From Flavobacterium seoulense (lineage in GTDB: Bacteria > Bacteroidota > Bacteroidia > Flavobacteriales > Flavobacteriaceae): 64,000 nucleotides of DNA. Under the pieces are notes generated by a model, which saw only the letters and a program-made list of their open reading frames with translations, was not told the DNA's origin and searched no databases. Both the position numbers and the translations under genes were made by a program. The DNA lies in NCBI RefSeq assembly GCF_000695795.1, contig NZ_JNCA01000014.1:61017-125016 (forward strand), given 5' to 3'. The first letter of the stretch is position 1. Each line of letters starts with the position of its first letter. Positions 33,936 through 42,547 of this stretch are shown one piece after another.

Positions 33936-34784
33936 ATGAACTACTATATAGTTATTCCTGCTCATAACGAAGAAGAATTTATTTCGCTGACCTTAGAATC
34001 CTTAGTTTCACAAACACTTTTACCTAAAAAAGTGGTCATTGTAAATGATAATTCTACTGATAGAACAGCCGAAATTGTTCTGGCTTTCGCCAAAGAAAAT
34101 CCGTTTATTACATTAGTCGAAAAAAAATCGAGTGCGATTCATTTGCCCGGAAGTAAAGTAATTCAGGCTTTTCAAACGGGATATGAAACTTTAGATGACG
34201 ATTATGATGTAATTGTAAAACTGGATGCCGATTTGATTTTTCCGAATAATTATTTCGAAACTATTACCAAACATTTTAACTCTGATCCAACAATCGGGAT
34301 GGTGGGCGGATTTTGTTACATCGAAAAAAACGGCGACTGGGTATTGGAAAACCTAACCGATAAAGATCATATTCGCGGTGCATTAAAAGCGTACAGAAAA
34401 GCAACTTTCGAACAAATCGGCGGATTAAAACCTCAAATGGGTTGGGATACGGTTGACGAATTGCTTTGTAAATTCTACAATTGGAAAATTGTTACAGATG
34501 CTTCATTACACGTAAAACATTTAAAACCTACGGGAGCTAATTACAATAAAACAGCACGTTACAAACAAGGAGAAGCTTTTTACACCTTAGGCTACGGATT
34601 TTGGATTACATCTATCGCTTCGGCAAAGTTGTCTTTTATGAAAAAGAAACCGTTGCTATTTTTTGATTACATCAAAGGGTTTTTGAAAGCCAAATCAGAA
34701 AAAAAACCGTTAATGGTAACTGCTGAACAAGCAAAATTTATTCGTCAATATCGTTTAAAAAAGATGAAAGAAAAGCTTTTCTAA
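33936..34784 (+). CDS. Family 2 glycosyltransferase
   Basis: The 282-residue protein begins MNYYIVIPAHNEEEFISLTL with the GT-A fold signature. NDNSTDRTAEI follows, then VKLDADLIFPNNYFE, which holds the metal-binding DAD motif. Residues near MGWDTVDELL correspond to the acceptor side. It lacks multiple transmembrane spans, so it is a cytoplasmic or peripheral transferase. It probably builds cell-surface polysaccharide or glycolipid, but donor and acceptor cannot be inferred. It is followed by the MlaE/MlaF genes. Confidence 0.87.
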   Translation: MNYYIVIPAHNEEEFISLTLESLVSQTLLPKKVVIVNDNSTDRTAEIVLAFAKENPFITLVEKKSSAIHLPGSKVIQAFQTGYETLDDDYDVIVKLDADLIFPNNYFETITKHFNSDPTIGMVGGFCYIEKNGDWVLENLTDKDHIRGALKAYRKATFEQIGGLKPQMGWDTVDELLCKFYNWKIVTDASLHVKHLKPTGANYNKTARYKQGEAFYTLGYGFWITSIASAKLSFMKKKPLLFFDYIKGFLKAKSEKKPLMVTAEQAKFIRQYRLKKMKEKLF

Positions 34785-34790
34785 GCAAAA

Positions 34791-34825
34791 ACTCCTAATT
34801 CATAACCCATAACTCATAACTAATT
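34791..34825. repeat. ATAACCCATAACTCATAAC word element
   Basis: TTCATAACCCATAACTCATAACTAATT is a run of the words found at 7781-7847 and 37060-37125. It fills most of the glycosyltransferase to mlaE gap but has no facing arm here. Confidence 0.6.
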
Positions 34826-34853
34826 TCGTAAATTAGCCCATATTCAAAAAACT

Positions 34854-35603
34854 ATGATGCTCATTCGATATTTATCACAAATAGGGAAATATTTCCTGAT
34901 GCTCAAAGAGATTTTCAACAAGCAAACCAAATGGTCTGTAATGCGTAATCTTATCTTTAAAGAAATAGATGATTTAATTATTGATTCGCTTGGTATTGTT
35001 GCCTTTATCTCTTTTTTCGTTGGTGGAGTTGTTTCTATTCAAACCGCTTTGAACTTAACCAACCCGTTAATCCCAAAATACCTTATTGGTTTCGCAACCC
35101 GTCAATCGGTAATTTTAGAGTTTGCTCCTACTTTTATTTCAGTAATTATGGCTGGAAAAATGGGATCTTTCATTACATCAAGTATTGGAACCATGCGTGT
35201 TACCGAACAAATTGATGCTCTGGAAGTGATGGGAGTAAATTCATTAAACTATCTGGTCTTTCCTAAAATTATTGCCTTACTTTTTTACCCATTTGTTATT
35301 GGTATTAGTATGTTTTTAGGAGTACTTGGAGGCTGGATTGCTGGAGTTTACGGTGGTTTTACGTCAAGCGCTGAGTTTATTAACGGAGCACAAATGCAGT
35401 TTATTCCTTTTCATATTGTATATGCGTTTATCAAAACCATCATTTTTGCGTTATTATTGGCAACAATTCCGTCTTTTCACGGTTATTATATGAAAGGTGG
35501 AGCGCTGGAAGTGGGTAAAGCAAGTACTGTATCATTTGTCTGGACATCTGTTTCCATCATACTTTTCAACTACATATTAACCCAATTATTGCTAGGATCA
35601 TGA
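34854..35603 (+). CDS. MlaE/PqiB-type ABC transporter permease
   Basis: The 249-residue protein has a hydrophobic core of about five or six segments and the MlaE permease motif: FGGVVSIQTALNL-like text here as VGGVVSIQTALNLTN, then EFAPTFISVIMAGKMGS with the EQIDALEVMGVN loop (family E-x-D-A-L-x-x-M-G). MlaE homologues move phospholipids between inner and outer membranes. The start has tandem ATG codons at 34854. It overlaps the ATPase gene by 4 bases, so the pair is translationally coupled. The MCE protein gene (mlaD) is not adjacent in this window. Confidence 0.92.
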   Translation: MMLIRYLSQIGKYFLMLKEIFNKQTKWSVMRNLIFKEIDDLIIDSLGIVAFISFFVGGVVSIQTALNLTNPLIPKYLIGFATRQSVILEFAPTFISVIMAGKMGSFITSSIGTMRVTEQIDALEVMGVNSLNYLVFPKIIALLFYPFVIGISMFLGVLGGWIAGVYGGFTSSAEFINGAQMQFIPFHIVYAFIKTIIFALLLATIPSFHGYYMKGGALEVGKASTVSFVWTSVSIILFNYILTQLLLGS

Positions 35604-36364
35604 TAGAAGTAAAAAACGTTGAAAAATCATTTGGCGAAAGCAAAATTTTAAAAGGAGTTAGCACTGTTTTTGAAACAGGAAAAACCAATCTAATTATTGG
35701 ACAAAGTGGTTCGGGAAAAACAGTATTATTAAAAAGTTTACTTGGAATTCACAAGCCCGAAGTAGGAACTATCTCTTTCGACGGTCGGATTTATTCTGAA
35801 TTAGACGATGATGAAAAAAGAGAATTACGTACCGAAATAGGAATGGTTTTTCAGGGAAGTGCTCTATTTGATTCGATGACTGTTGCCGAAAACGTAGCTT
35901 TTCCTCTGAGAATGTTTACCAATAAAAGTAAACCTGAAATCAAAGAACGCGTTGATTTTGTACTCGAAAGGGTTGCCCTGAAAGACGCTCATCATAAATT
36001 GCCTTCGGAAATCTCGGGAGGAATGCAAAAACGTGTTGCCATTGCCCGCGCTATTGTAAACAATCCGAAATATTTATTTTGCGATGAACCCAATTCAGGA
36101 TTAGACCCGAATACTTCGATATTAATTGATAATTTGATTAAAGAAATTACCGAAGAATACAACATCACTACCGTAATCAATACCCACGACATGAACTCGG
36201 TAATGGAAATAGGCGAAAAAATCCTTTTCTTAAAAAACGGCTTAAAAGCCTGGGAAGGAACAAAAGAAGAAATTTTCAAAACGGATAATGAAGCCGTTGT
36301 AGCTTTTGTTTATTCTTCTAATCTATTTAAAAAAGTAAGAGAAGCACATTTAAAAGGCTATTAA
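35600..36364 (+). CDS. MlaF-type ABC transporter ATP-binding protein
   Basis: The 254-residue ATPase carries Walker A IGQSGSGKTVLLKSLL, the Q-loop FQGSALFDSMTVAENV, the signature EISGGMQKRVAIARAI and Walker B YLFCDEPNSGLDP. The sequence after the Q-loop is like MlaF. It powers the lipid permease encoded just upstream, with a 4-base overlap of the reading frames. No substrate-binding or MCE subunit gene follows; a bidirectional terminator ends the unit. Confidence 0.94.
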   Translation: MIEVKNVEKSFGESKILKGVSTVFETGKTNLIIGQSGSGKTVLLKSLLGIHKPEVGTISFDGRIYSELDDDEKRELRTEIGMVFQGSALFDSMTVAENVAFPLRMFTNKSKPEIKERVDFVLERVALKDAHHKLPSEISGGMQKRVAIARAIVNNPKYLFCDEPNSGLDPNTSILIDNLIKEITEEYNITTVINTHDMNSVMEIGEKILFLKNGLKAWEGTKEEIFKTDNEAVVAFVYSSNLFKKVREAHLKGY

Positions 36365-36384
36365 ACCTAAAAAATACTTAAAAC

Positions 36385-36430
36385 AAAAATCCCAAATTCT
36401 AACTATACAATATTGGAATTTGGGATTTTT
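36385..36430. terminator. Bidirectional hairpin terminator, mlaF / SprT-like gene
   Basis: Fifteen-base perfect arms AAAAATCCCAAATTC (36385-36399) and GAATTTGGGATTTTT (36416-36430) end in T runs on both strands. Confidence 0.9.
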
Positions 36431-36441
36431 TAATTGTTATT

Positions 36442-37053
36442 TTAACTGTTAGCATGCTGTGGCAACAATTCAACTTCTGCATTCGGATTGAATAAATACA
36501 AGCGCCCTGAGCTTATTTCGAGACACTCAAAACGTTTGGTTCGAACAGCTATTTTCTTAAAAATCTTTCCGTTTTTAATTCTAAAAAAGCTACCGTAGGG
36601 AATTTCGAAAACATAATTTTTATCGTTTGCCTTATCAAATTGCTTCAAAGCTAGTGACAAAGTAGTATCGGTATCGCTGCTCGCACTTGGATTTCTAAAA
36701 TGTCGAGCCAACAAAGGCAATAACTGATTTGGAAAAATTTCCGGTCGAATGTAAGGCACCATCAATTGCTGAAAAACATATTTCCACTCATTTCCATGTG
36801 GCTTAATATTGCGACCAAACTTTTCAAAAGCAACCAAATGTGCAATTTCATGAATTAGCGTGATTAAAAATCGGTATTTATTTAAGCTCCCGTTTACGGT
36901 AATTTCGTGTTTCCCGCTGAGACCTTTTCGATAATCACCATGACGGGTTGCCCGTTCATTAACTATTTTTAAATGCACACCGTGTTCTACAATCAACTCA
37001 AAAACAGGTTTGACTGCATGTTCAGGTAGGTATTTTATTAAAGTGTCGCTCAA
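36442..37053 (-). CDS. SprT-like metalloprotease domain protein
   Basis: The 203-residue protein contains the zinc-binding HExxH motif in TLIHEIAHLVAFEKFG, followed by KPHGNEWKYVFQ with a third His, as in SprT/SPRTN-like domains. The C-terminal half lacks the four-cysteine zinc ribbon seen in some relatives. In eukaryotes SPRTN cleaves DNA-protein crosslinks; bacterial members are poorly characterised. It has no signal peptide. It is convergent with mlaF and followed upstream by the SDR gene on the same strand. Confidence 0.82.
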   Translation of the reverse strand: MSDTLIKYLPEHAVKPVFELIVEHGVHLKIVNERATRHGDYRKGLSGKHEITVNGSLNKYRFLITLIHEIAHLVAFEKFGRNIKPHGNEWKYVFQQLMVPYIRPEIFPNQLLPLLARHFRNPSASSDTDTTLSLALKQFDKANDKNYVFEIPYGSFFRIKNGKIFKKIAVRTKRFECLEISSGRLYLFNPNAEVELLPQHANS

Positions 37054-37059
37054 TTTTAG

Positions 37060-37125
37060 TCGTGGGTTATGAGTTGAGGGTTATGAGTTAAACTATCGAC
37101 CGCATAACTCTTAACCAATAACTTT
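37060..37125. repeat. GGGTTATGAGTT word inverted repeat
   Basis: GTGGGTTATGAGTTGAGGGTTATGAGTT faces CATAACTCTTAACCAATAAC in the gap between the SDR and SprT-like genes. It is a third member of the TTATGAG/TTATGGG family seen at 7781 and 34791. Confidence 0.65.
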
Positions 37126-37132
37126 ATACTTT

Positions 37133-37810
37133 TTAAGGATTAGTCGTTGAAACTTCCAATACTTTTCCGTTAAAATATTTATTTCCGTTTAAGGTAAAAT
37201 CAAAAATGTAGTTTGCCATTCCTTCGGCTGAAATTGGCGCCTGATAACCAGGAAAAGCTTCTTCGAGCATTTCCGTTTGTACTGCACCCAAAGCCAAAAC
37301 ATTGAATGCAATACCGTGTTCTTTGTATTCTTCGGCTAATAATTCTGAAAGTGCTATTACCGCTCCTTTGCTCGAACTGTAAGCTGCTAAGCCCGGAAAT
37401 TTCAAACTTCCTCGCACTCCACCTATTGAACTGATAGTAACCACATGACTTCCTTTTTGTAAAAACGGAATACAAACGCGGGTTAAATTGGCTACGCCAA
37501 AAACATTTACTTTATATACATTTTCAAAATCAGCCTGAGTTAACTGTTCAAAAGGTTTATTAACTAAACTTCCTGCGTTATGAATAACGGCATCTAGCTG
37601 TTTCCATTTCGAAGCAAGAAAATCTTCTACTTTCACTAAATCTGATTCATTGGCTAAATCAACCGAAAGACAATTGATATTTTTATGAACTACTAATTCC
37701 TGAGGTATTTTTCTTGAAATCGCCAAAACCTGATGCCCTGCATTAGCAAATTGTAAAGCCAATTCAAAACCGATACCGCGACTGGTTCCTGTAATAATAA
37801 TATTCTTCAT
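37133..37810 (-). CDS. Short-chain dehydrogenase/reductase (SDR)
   Basis: The 225-residue protein has the classical SDR pattern: NAD(P) loop ITGTSRGIGFEL (TGxxxGIG), the structural motif HNAG, a catalytic Ser in TISSIGG, and the YSSSKGA catalytic Tyr-Lys pair. It probably reduces or oxidises a hydroxyl group with NAD(P)H; the substrate is unknown. It lies downstream of the acyl-CoA dehydrogenase gene by only 29 bases on the same strand, so the two are probably co-transcribed. Confidence 0.9.
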   Translation of the reverse strand: MKNIIITGTSRGIGFELALQFANAGHQVLAISRKIPQELVVHKNINCLSVDLANESDLVKVEDFLASKWKQLDAVIHNAGSLVNKPFEQLTQADFENVYKVNVFGVANLTRVCIPFLQKGSHVVTISSIGGVRGSLKFPGLAAYSSSKGAVIALSELLAEEYKEHGIAFNVLALGAVQTEMLEEAFPGYQAPISAEGMANYIFDFTLNGNKYFNGKVLEVSTTNP

Positions 37811-37839
37811 AACGCAAAAATAAACAAAAGCTTTTTAGA

Positions 37840-38979
37840 TTAAGAAGTCAATGTTCTTGAAATCACAATTTTTTGAATCTCAGATGTTCCTTCATAAATC
37901 TGGGTAATTTTTGCATCACGCATCATACGTTCAACATGATATTCGGCAACATAGCCATTTCCGCCATGAATCTGAACAGCTTCAATGGTTACATCCATAG
38001 CAGTTTGAGAAGCAAACAATTTTGCCATTGCTCCCGATTGTGTAATATCCTTTCCGGCATCTTTCTCTGAAGCCGCTTTTAAACACAATAATTTAGCCGC
38101 CGAAATTTGGGTTGCCATATCTACTAATTTAAAAGCAATAGCCTGATGTTTGAAAATTTCTTTTCCAAAAGATTCCCGTACATGAGAATATTTCAGTGCT
38201 AATTCGTAAGCACCAGTAGCAATTCCTAAAGCCTGAGAAGCAATCCCTATGCGACCGCCGTTAAGAATTTCCATAGCAAAATGGAATCCAAAACCATCCT
38301 CACCTATTCTATTTTCTTTGGGCACTTTTACATTAGTAAATAGTAACGAATGCGTATCAGAACCCCGAATTCCCATTTTCTTTTCTTTAGGACCAATCTC
38401 AAAACCAGCCCAGCCTTTTTCTACAATAAACGCATTAATTCCTTTATGTCCTTTTTCGGCATCTGTTTGCGCCATTACAATATAAGTTGACGCTGTCGAA
38501 CCATTAGTAATCCAGTTTTTTGTTCCGTTTAACAAATAATGATCGCCCATATCAATGGCTGTGGTTTTTTGCGAAGTAGCATCAGATCCCGCATTCGGTT
38601 CTGATAAACAAAAAGCACCAAGTATCTCTCCTTTTGCCAAAGGCACTAAATATTTTTGTTTTTGTTCTTCGGTACAATATTTTTCTAATCCGGCACAAAC
38701 CAAAGAATTATTGACCGACATAATCACTGCTGATGAAGCATCTACTTTGGCAATTTCACTCAACACCAAAACATAGGAAACATTATCCATCCCTGAACCT
38801 CCGTATTTAGGATCGACCATCATTCCCAGAAATCCTAATTCGGCCATTTTTTTGACTTGATCAGTTGGAAATTTCGAAAACTCATCACGTTCTATCACGC
38901 CTGGTAATAATTCATTTTGAGCAAAATCTCTAGCGGCTTGCTGAATCATTTTTTGTTCTTCGGTCAAATTAAAATCCAT
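37840..38979 (-). CDS. Acyl-CoA dehydrogenase
   Basis: This FAD enzyme performs the first oxidation step of acyl-CoA beta-oxidation. The 379-residue protein has the family's regular length and motifs: FCLSEPNAGSDATS, which contacts FAD, KNWITNGSTAS and, near the C-terminus, the IYEGTSEIQKIVISR stretch containing the usual catalytic Glu (residue about 365). It resembles the short-chain/butyryl-CoA or isovaleryl-CoA group, but chain length preference cannot be decided. The SDR gene follows 29 bases downstream. Confidence 0.94.
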   Translation of the reverse strand: MDFNLTEEQKMIQQAARDFAQNELLPGVIERDEFSKFPTDQVKKMAELGFLGMMVDPKYGGSGMDNVSYVLVLSEIAKVDASSAVIMSVNNSLVCAGLEKYCTEEQKQKYLVPLAKGEILGAFCLSEPNAGSDATSQKTTAIDMGDHYLLNGTKNWITNGSTASTYIVMAQTDAEKGHKGINAFIVEKGWAGFEIGPKEKKMGIRGSDTHSLLFTNVKVPKENRIGEDGFGFHFAMEILNGGRIGIASQALGIATGAYELALKYSHVRESFGKEIFKHQAIAFKLVDMATQISAAKLLCLKAASEKDAGKDITQSGAMAKLFASQTAMDVTIEAVQIHGGNGYVAEYHVERMMRDAKITQIYEGTSEIQKIVISRTLTS

Positions 38980-39150
38980 AATACTACTTTTAATAAATTA
39001 AGTCCTTCTAATGATTTTGGACATGAAAATATTTCAAAATTCTACATACAATCTTCGCTTATTGCATTTGTGTTTTCTAAATTTACTTACTTTTATTTAA
39101 AAAAAGGAACTTCCTTTTTACTATTTTTAATCGTTTTTTATTTCCAATAC

Positions 39151-40221
39151 ATGAACAAAGAATTTTACAACCTAATTGGCGTTATGTCAGGAACTTCGCT
39201 TGACGGAGTCGATTTAGCTCATATCCAATTCGAAATAAAAAACAAACAATGGTCTTTTAAAATTCTTGAAAGCGAAACGGTTCCTTACAGTACTGACTGG
39301 GTAAACCAATTGAAAACAGCTGTAGATTTTTCGAAAGAAAATCTGGAAATTTTAAATCAAAATTACACCCAACTGCTTTCGAAAATTATTGTCCGTTTTA
39401 TTGAAAAATACAAAATAAGTAATCTTGATGCCGTTTGTTCTCACGGACATACCATTTTACACCAGCCACAAAATGGCTTCACACTCCAAATAGGAAATCT
39501 TCCAGAAATTGCAACTTTGACCCAACAAAAAATAGTTTGCGATTTCAGAATTGAAGATGTGCATTTAGGCGGACAAGGCGCTCCTCTGGTTCCTATTGGT
39601 GATCGAATTTTATTTTCTAAATATGATTACTGCATTAATCTTGGGGGGTTTTCGAATATTTCTTTCGAAGAAAACAATCAGAGAATTGCTTTTGATATTT
39701 CGCCGGTAAACACCGTTTTGAATTTTTATGCCAATCAGTTAGAATTGAATTATGACAATAAAGGACAAATTTCGAAAACAGGAAAAATCAATACTGAATT
39801 ATTAAGCGAATTAAATGCTTTAGATTTTTATCAAAAGAAACACCCAAAATCCTTGGGATTCGAATTTGTAAAAGAAGCTGTGTTGCCGCTTATTGAAAAA
39901 TTTAATATTTCAATCGAAGATAAATTACACACTTTTACGGAACACATTGCTTTGCAAACGGCCTTGGCTTTGCCTACAAAAAAAGGAAGTCTTTTTATAA
40001 CTGGTGGTGGTGCTTACAATGATTTTCTGATTTCCAGGATTCAGCATTATTTACCTGAAATGGAAATTATCATTCCCGAAAATAAAATTCTGGAATTCAA
40101 AGAAGCCTTAATTTTTGCCCTATTGGGCGTATTAAAATTAAGAGACGAAATTAACATACTGAGTTCTGTTACCGGAGCAAAAAATGATCATAGTTCTGGT
40201 ATAATTTATTCAGCTGATTAA
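39151..40221 (+). CDS. anmK: Anhydro-N-acetylmuramic acid kinase
   Basis: AnmK opens and phosphorylates 1,6-anhydro-MurNAc released from peptidoglycan, making MurNAc-6-phosphate. The start at 39151 was chosen because the protein begins MNKEFYNLIGVMSGTSLDG, the family's N-terminal phosphate-binding motif; an upstream extension of the same frame back to 38917 is Phe/Ser-rich and has no family similarity. Further motifs are CSHGHTILHQP, GQGAPLVPIGD and the LFITGGGAYNDFL near residue 285. Length (356 residues) is typical. It works in the recycling pathway with mpl at 0.9-2.2 kb. Confidence 0.95.
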   Translation: MNKEFYNLIGVMSGTSLDGVDLAHIQFEIKNKQWSFKILESETVPYSTDWVNQLKTAVDFSKENLEILNQNYTQLLSKIIVRFIEKYKISNLDAVCSHGHTILHQPQNGFTLQIGNLPEIATLTQQKIVCDFRIEDVHLGGQGAPLVPIGDRILFSKYDYCINLGGFSNISFEENNQRIAFDISPVNTVLNFYANQLELNYDNKGQISKTGKINTELLSELNALDFYQKKHPKSLGFEFVKEAVLPLIEKFNISIEDKLHTFTEHIALQTALALPTKKGSLFITGGGAYNDFLISRIQHYLPEMEIIIPENKILEFKEALIFALLGVLKLRDEINILSSVTGAKNDHSSGIIYSAD

Positions 40222-40321
40222 ATCTTTATCCATATTCAGTCAACGACTTTTTACTCTTAACAATTTTTAGTAATTTTCAACGTTTTTTAGCAATAGCCTT
40301 TTTTTAAAATTAAAAATACCA

Positions 40322-41218
40322 ATGAGTCTCACGATATCACCAGATCAAAAAAAATCATTAACATTGTCTGCAATTATTTATGTGGTCTTATTACTGATTT
40401 TATTCTTTATCCGATTTTGGCCTCCATCCAATTTAGACCAGCTTACTGGCGGTGGCGGTGGTGGCGGTGTGACCGTAAATTTTGGAGACAGTGATTTAGG
40501 CTCTGGAACCAATTATAAAAGTGAAGTATTAGAAGTAAAAAATCACGCTAAACAAGTTCCGACAAAATCAACTCCTGACGAAGCTATTTTATCACAGGAA
40601 AACAGCACCGAAGAAAGTGTAGTGATTCCGCAAAAAGAAAAAACTAAAAAAACGACAGTAGTTGTAAAAAAAGAAGAACCAAAACCTGTAGCGGCAAAAC
40701 CTAAAGTTTCTAACAGCACTAACAATGCACTATCAAGCATCCTAAAAGGCTCCAATAAAGGTGGCGACGGCGATGACAAAACCGCAGGAAATAAAGGGAA
40801 ATTGAACGGAAGTTTAAGTTCTAATGACTATTACGGCACTGGAGGTTCCGGAGGCGGAACAGGCGGAGGAAATGGTACCGGAAACGGCACAGGAACAGGC
40901 AGTGGCTCTGGTTCAGGAAGCGGAAGCGGTTCAGGAAGTGGATCGGGTAGCGGATATTCTCTTGGAAACAGAAAAGCAATTTCTAAACCTGTACCAAAAT
41001 ACAACTGTAACGAAGAAGGAAAAGTAGTTGTAGAAGTATCTGTAGATCGAAATGGACGCACAATAAACGCTGTTCCTGGCGTAAAAGGAACTACAAATAC
41101 TGCAAGATGTTTATTAGATCAGGCAAAAATTGCTGCAATGAACACCAGATGGGACGCCAGCGACAACGCGCCTGAAAAGCAAGTAGGTAAAATTATTTAT
41201 AACTTCAATTTGAATTAA
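40322..41218 (+). CDS. TonB-type energy transducer with Gly/Ser-rich linker
   Basis: The 298-residue protein has one transmembrane segment near residues 16-31 (SAIIYVVLLLILFFIRFW), a charged linker and a C-terminal TonB-like domain (VVVEVSVDRNGRTINAVPG to RCLLDQAKIAAMNTRWDAS). The linker contains GGGGGGG at 43-49 and a Gly/Ser/Thr run at about 172-210 instead of the usual Pro-Lys repeats. It should reach across the periplasm to energise outer-membrane receptors together with ExbB/ExbD. Those are encoded just downstream on the other strand, facing it across a 44-base palindrome. Short palindrome-separated convergence is unusual for this set. Confidence 0.88.
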   Translation: MSLTISPDQKKSLTLSAIIYVVLLLILFFIRFWPPSNLDQLTGGGGGGGVTVNFGDSDLGSGTNYKSEVLEVKNHAKQVPTKSTPDEAILSQENSTEESVVIPQKEKTKKTTVVVKKEEPKPVAAKPKVSNSTNNALSSILKGSNKGGDGDDKTAGNKGKLNGSLSSNDYYGTGGSGGGTGGGNGTGNGTGTGSGSGSGSGSGSGSGSGSGYSLGNRKAISKPVPKYNCNEEGKVVVEVSVDRNGRTINAVPGVKGTTNTARCLLDQAKIAAMNTRWDASDNAPEKQVGKIIYNFNLN

Positions 41219-41234
41219 TACGACTATCAACATC

Positions 41235-41278
41235 ATAAAAAAGAGCCTCAGTTTCATGAAACTGAGGCTCTTTTTTAT
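41235..41278. terminator. 44-base perfect palindrome terminator between tonB and exbD
   Basis: The left half 41235-41256 and right half 41257-41278 are exact reverse complements, with zero spacer, a core GAGCCTCAGTTTCA and A6/T6 ends. As RNA it makes a stem with a tight loop and a T run on either strand. It ends both convergent transcripts. Confidence 0.95.
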
Positions 41279-41324
41279 CAATACTTTTAGATTTTTAATA
41301 TATCTAATTCTTAATTCTTAAAAA

Positions 41325-41720
41325 CTATTTAGGACTTGTAGCTATAACAAATTTCAGATTATTTTTTACTCCTATTTGCAACACATCAACTAAATCCTGT
41401 ACTTGTAAATTAAATGGAATTCTAACAATCACTGTTTGATCTTTTTCCATATCTAATTTAGATAATAAAGTAGTTTCCAGTTCTTCAAAAGGTACAACCT
41501 GTTTATCTAAATAGAATTTTTTATCTTCCGTAACAGATAAACTAATGTATTGCTTGTTGGTTTTCTCATTAGACTTCGCCTTAGGCAAGGTCATTTTTAT
41601 AACATTTGGATTTGCCAAAGTGGATATAATTAAGAAAAATAGCAACAGGAAAAACATAATATCACTCAATGACGAAGTGGCTACTTCAGCATGAAATCTT
41701 CTTTTACGTTTTATAGACAT
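41325..41720 (-). CDS. exbD: ExbD/TolR family biopolymer transport protein
   Basis: The 131-residue protein has an N-terminal cytoplasmic stretch (MSIKRKRRFHAEVATSSLSD), one transmembrane segment (IMFFLLLFFLIISTLA) with the conserved Asp just before it at residue 20, and a periplasmic domain (LVDVLQIGVKNNLKFVIATS). ExbD, with ExbB, uses the proton gradient to drive TonB. It lies 3 bases after exbB and is cotranscribed. The neighbouring convergent TonB gene completes the set. Confidence 0.92.
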   Translation of the reverse strand: MSIKRKRRFHAEVATSSLSDIMFFLLLFFLIISTLANPNVIKMTLPKAKSNEKTNKQYISLSVTEDKKFYLDKQVVPFEELETTLLSKLDMEKDQTVIVRIPFNLQVQDLVDVLQIGVKNNLKFVIATSPK

Positions 41721-41723
41721 AAC

Positions 41724-42419
41724 TTATTTCTTTTGAATAATATTCACAAATTCTAATACCTGCTTTTGGATTTTCAAAGCAAAATTATCAATTCTTCCGT
41801 TTAATAAATGGTACCCGCTATAAGCAATAATACCAACAATTAAACCTGCCCCACTACTAATCATTTTCTCGTACAATCCACCAGAAATATTACCAATACT
41901 GATATTTTCTGTTACCGAAATACTGTAAAATATTTTAATTACTCCCGAAATCGTTCCTACGAATCCTAATGTTGGTGCAATACCTGCAATAAGTCCTAAA
42001 TGCCCTAAATGCGTTTCCATTTGAGCAATTTCAATATCGGCAGCACGATCCATATTCGATTCAATTTCAGCAATAGGACGGCCAACTGCCAAAATCCCTT
42101 CTCTAATAACATTCCCTGAAGCCGAATCACTTCTTTCAGCAATTGATCTGGCCATATCTAAATTACCTGAATTCAAACTATCTCTCACGTCTCCTAACAA
42201 ACGCGCATCAATTTTAGAAAACTTACTGATATATAAGTATCTTTCGATAATTAAATAAAAAGTATAAAATAAAAGGATTGCAATTGGGATTAAGAAAAAA
42301 CCACCTTTAAATATAAATTCCAAAACAGAAATTTCATTATTAGCGGCAATATTTTCAACTACTACACCTGAAGCGGCGTTTGTAAGGGTATCAGCTTGTA
42401 ATTGTATAAAACTAAACAT
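41724..42419 (-). CDS. exbB: ExbB/MotA/TolQ-type proton channel protein
   Basis: The 231-residue protein has three transmembrane segments (residues about 33-53, 135-160 and 185-207) and the family motif LGLIAGIAPTLGFVGTISGVIK. It forms the proton-conducting motor complex with ExbD. The N-terminal 28 residues include a possible signal-like stretch and Ala/Asn-rich region. The gene begins the exbB-exbD operon on the minus strand, divergent from folC; a -7-like element lies at 42474-42481. Confidence 0.92.
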   Translation of the reverse strand: MFSFIQLQADTLTNAASGVVVENIAANNEISVLEFIFKGGFFLIPIAILLFYTFYLIIERYLYISKFSKIDARLLGDVRDSLNSGNLDMARSIAERSDSASGNVIREGILAVGRPIAEIESNMDRAADIEIAQMETHLGHLGLIAGIAPTLGFVGTISGVIKIFYSISVTENISIGNISGGLYEKMISSGAGLIVGIIAYSGYHLLNGRIDNFALKIQKQVLEFVNIIQKK

Positions 42420-42473
42420 ATTTTATTATTGATTTTTACGAATTAATTCTAAAAATTATTTCAATTTTGCAAT

Positions 42474-42481
42474 CAAAGATA
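42474..42481 (-). promoter_or_regulatory. Candidate -7 element of exbB
   Basis: On the minus strand this reads TATCTTTG, a TAnnTTTG match 55 bases upstream of the exbB start, with a TTG about 23 bases farther upstream. Confidence 0.5.
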
Positions 42482-42547
42482 CTTTTCGATTTAATATTAA
42501 ACTACAAAAATCGAAAAATATTTTAAACAACAACAATTTTATCAAAA

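Noticed and set aside
37200..37475. 91-codon frame overlapping the SDR gene on the same strand
   Set aside because: It is a shadow frame of the SDR gene, whose motifs are complete.
38917..39150. In-frame upstream extension of anmK by 78 codons
   Set aside because: The extension is Phe/Ser/Lys-rich, has no family similarity, overlaps the divergent acyl-CoA dehydrogenase start, and the conserved N-terminus begins at 39151.
40824..41061. Frames in both directions over the Gly/Ser repeat of TonB, and a CRISPR-like look
   Set aside because: The repeats are codon-level GGA/AGT/GGT repeats within the tonB linker; there are no spacers or cas genes.
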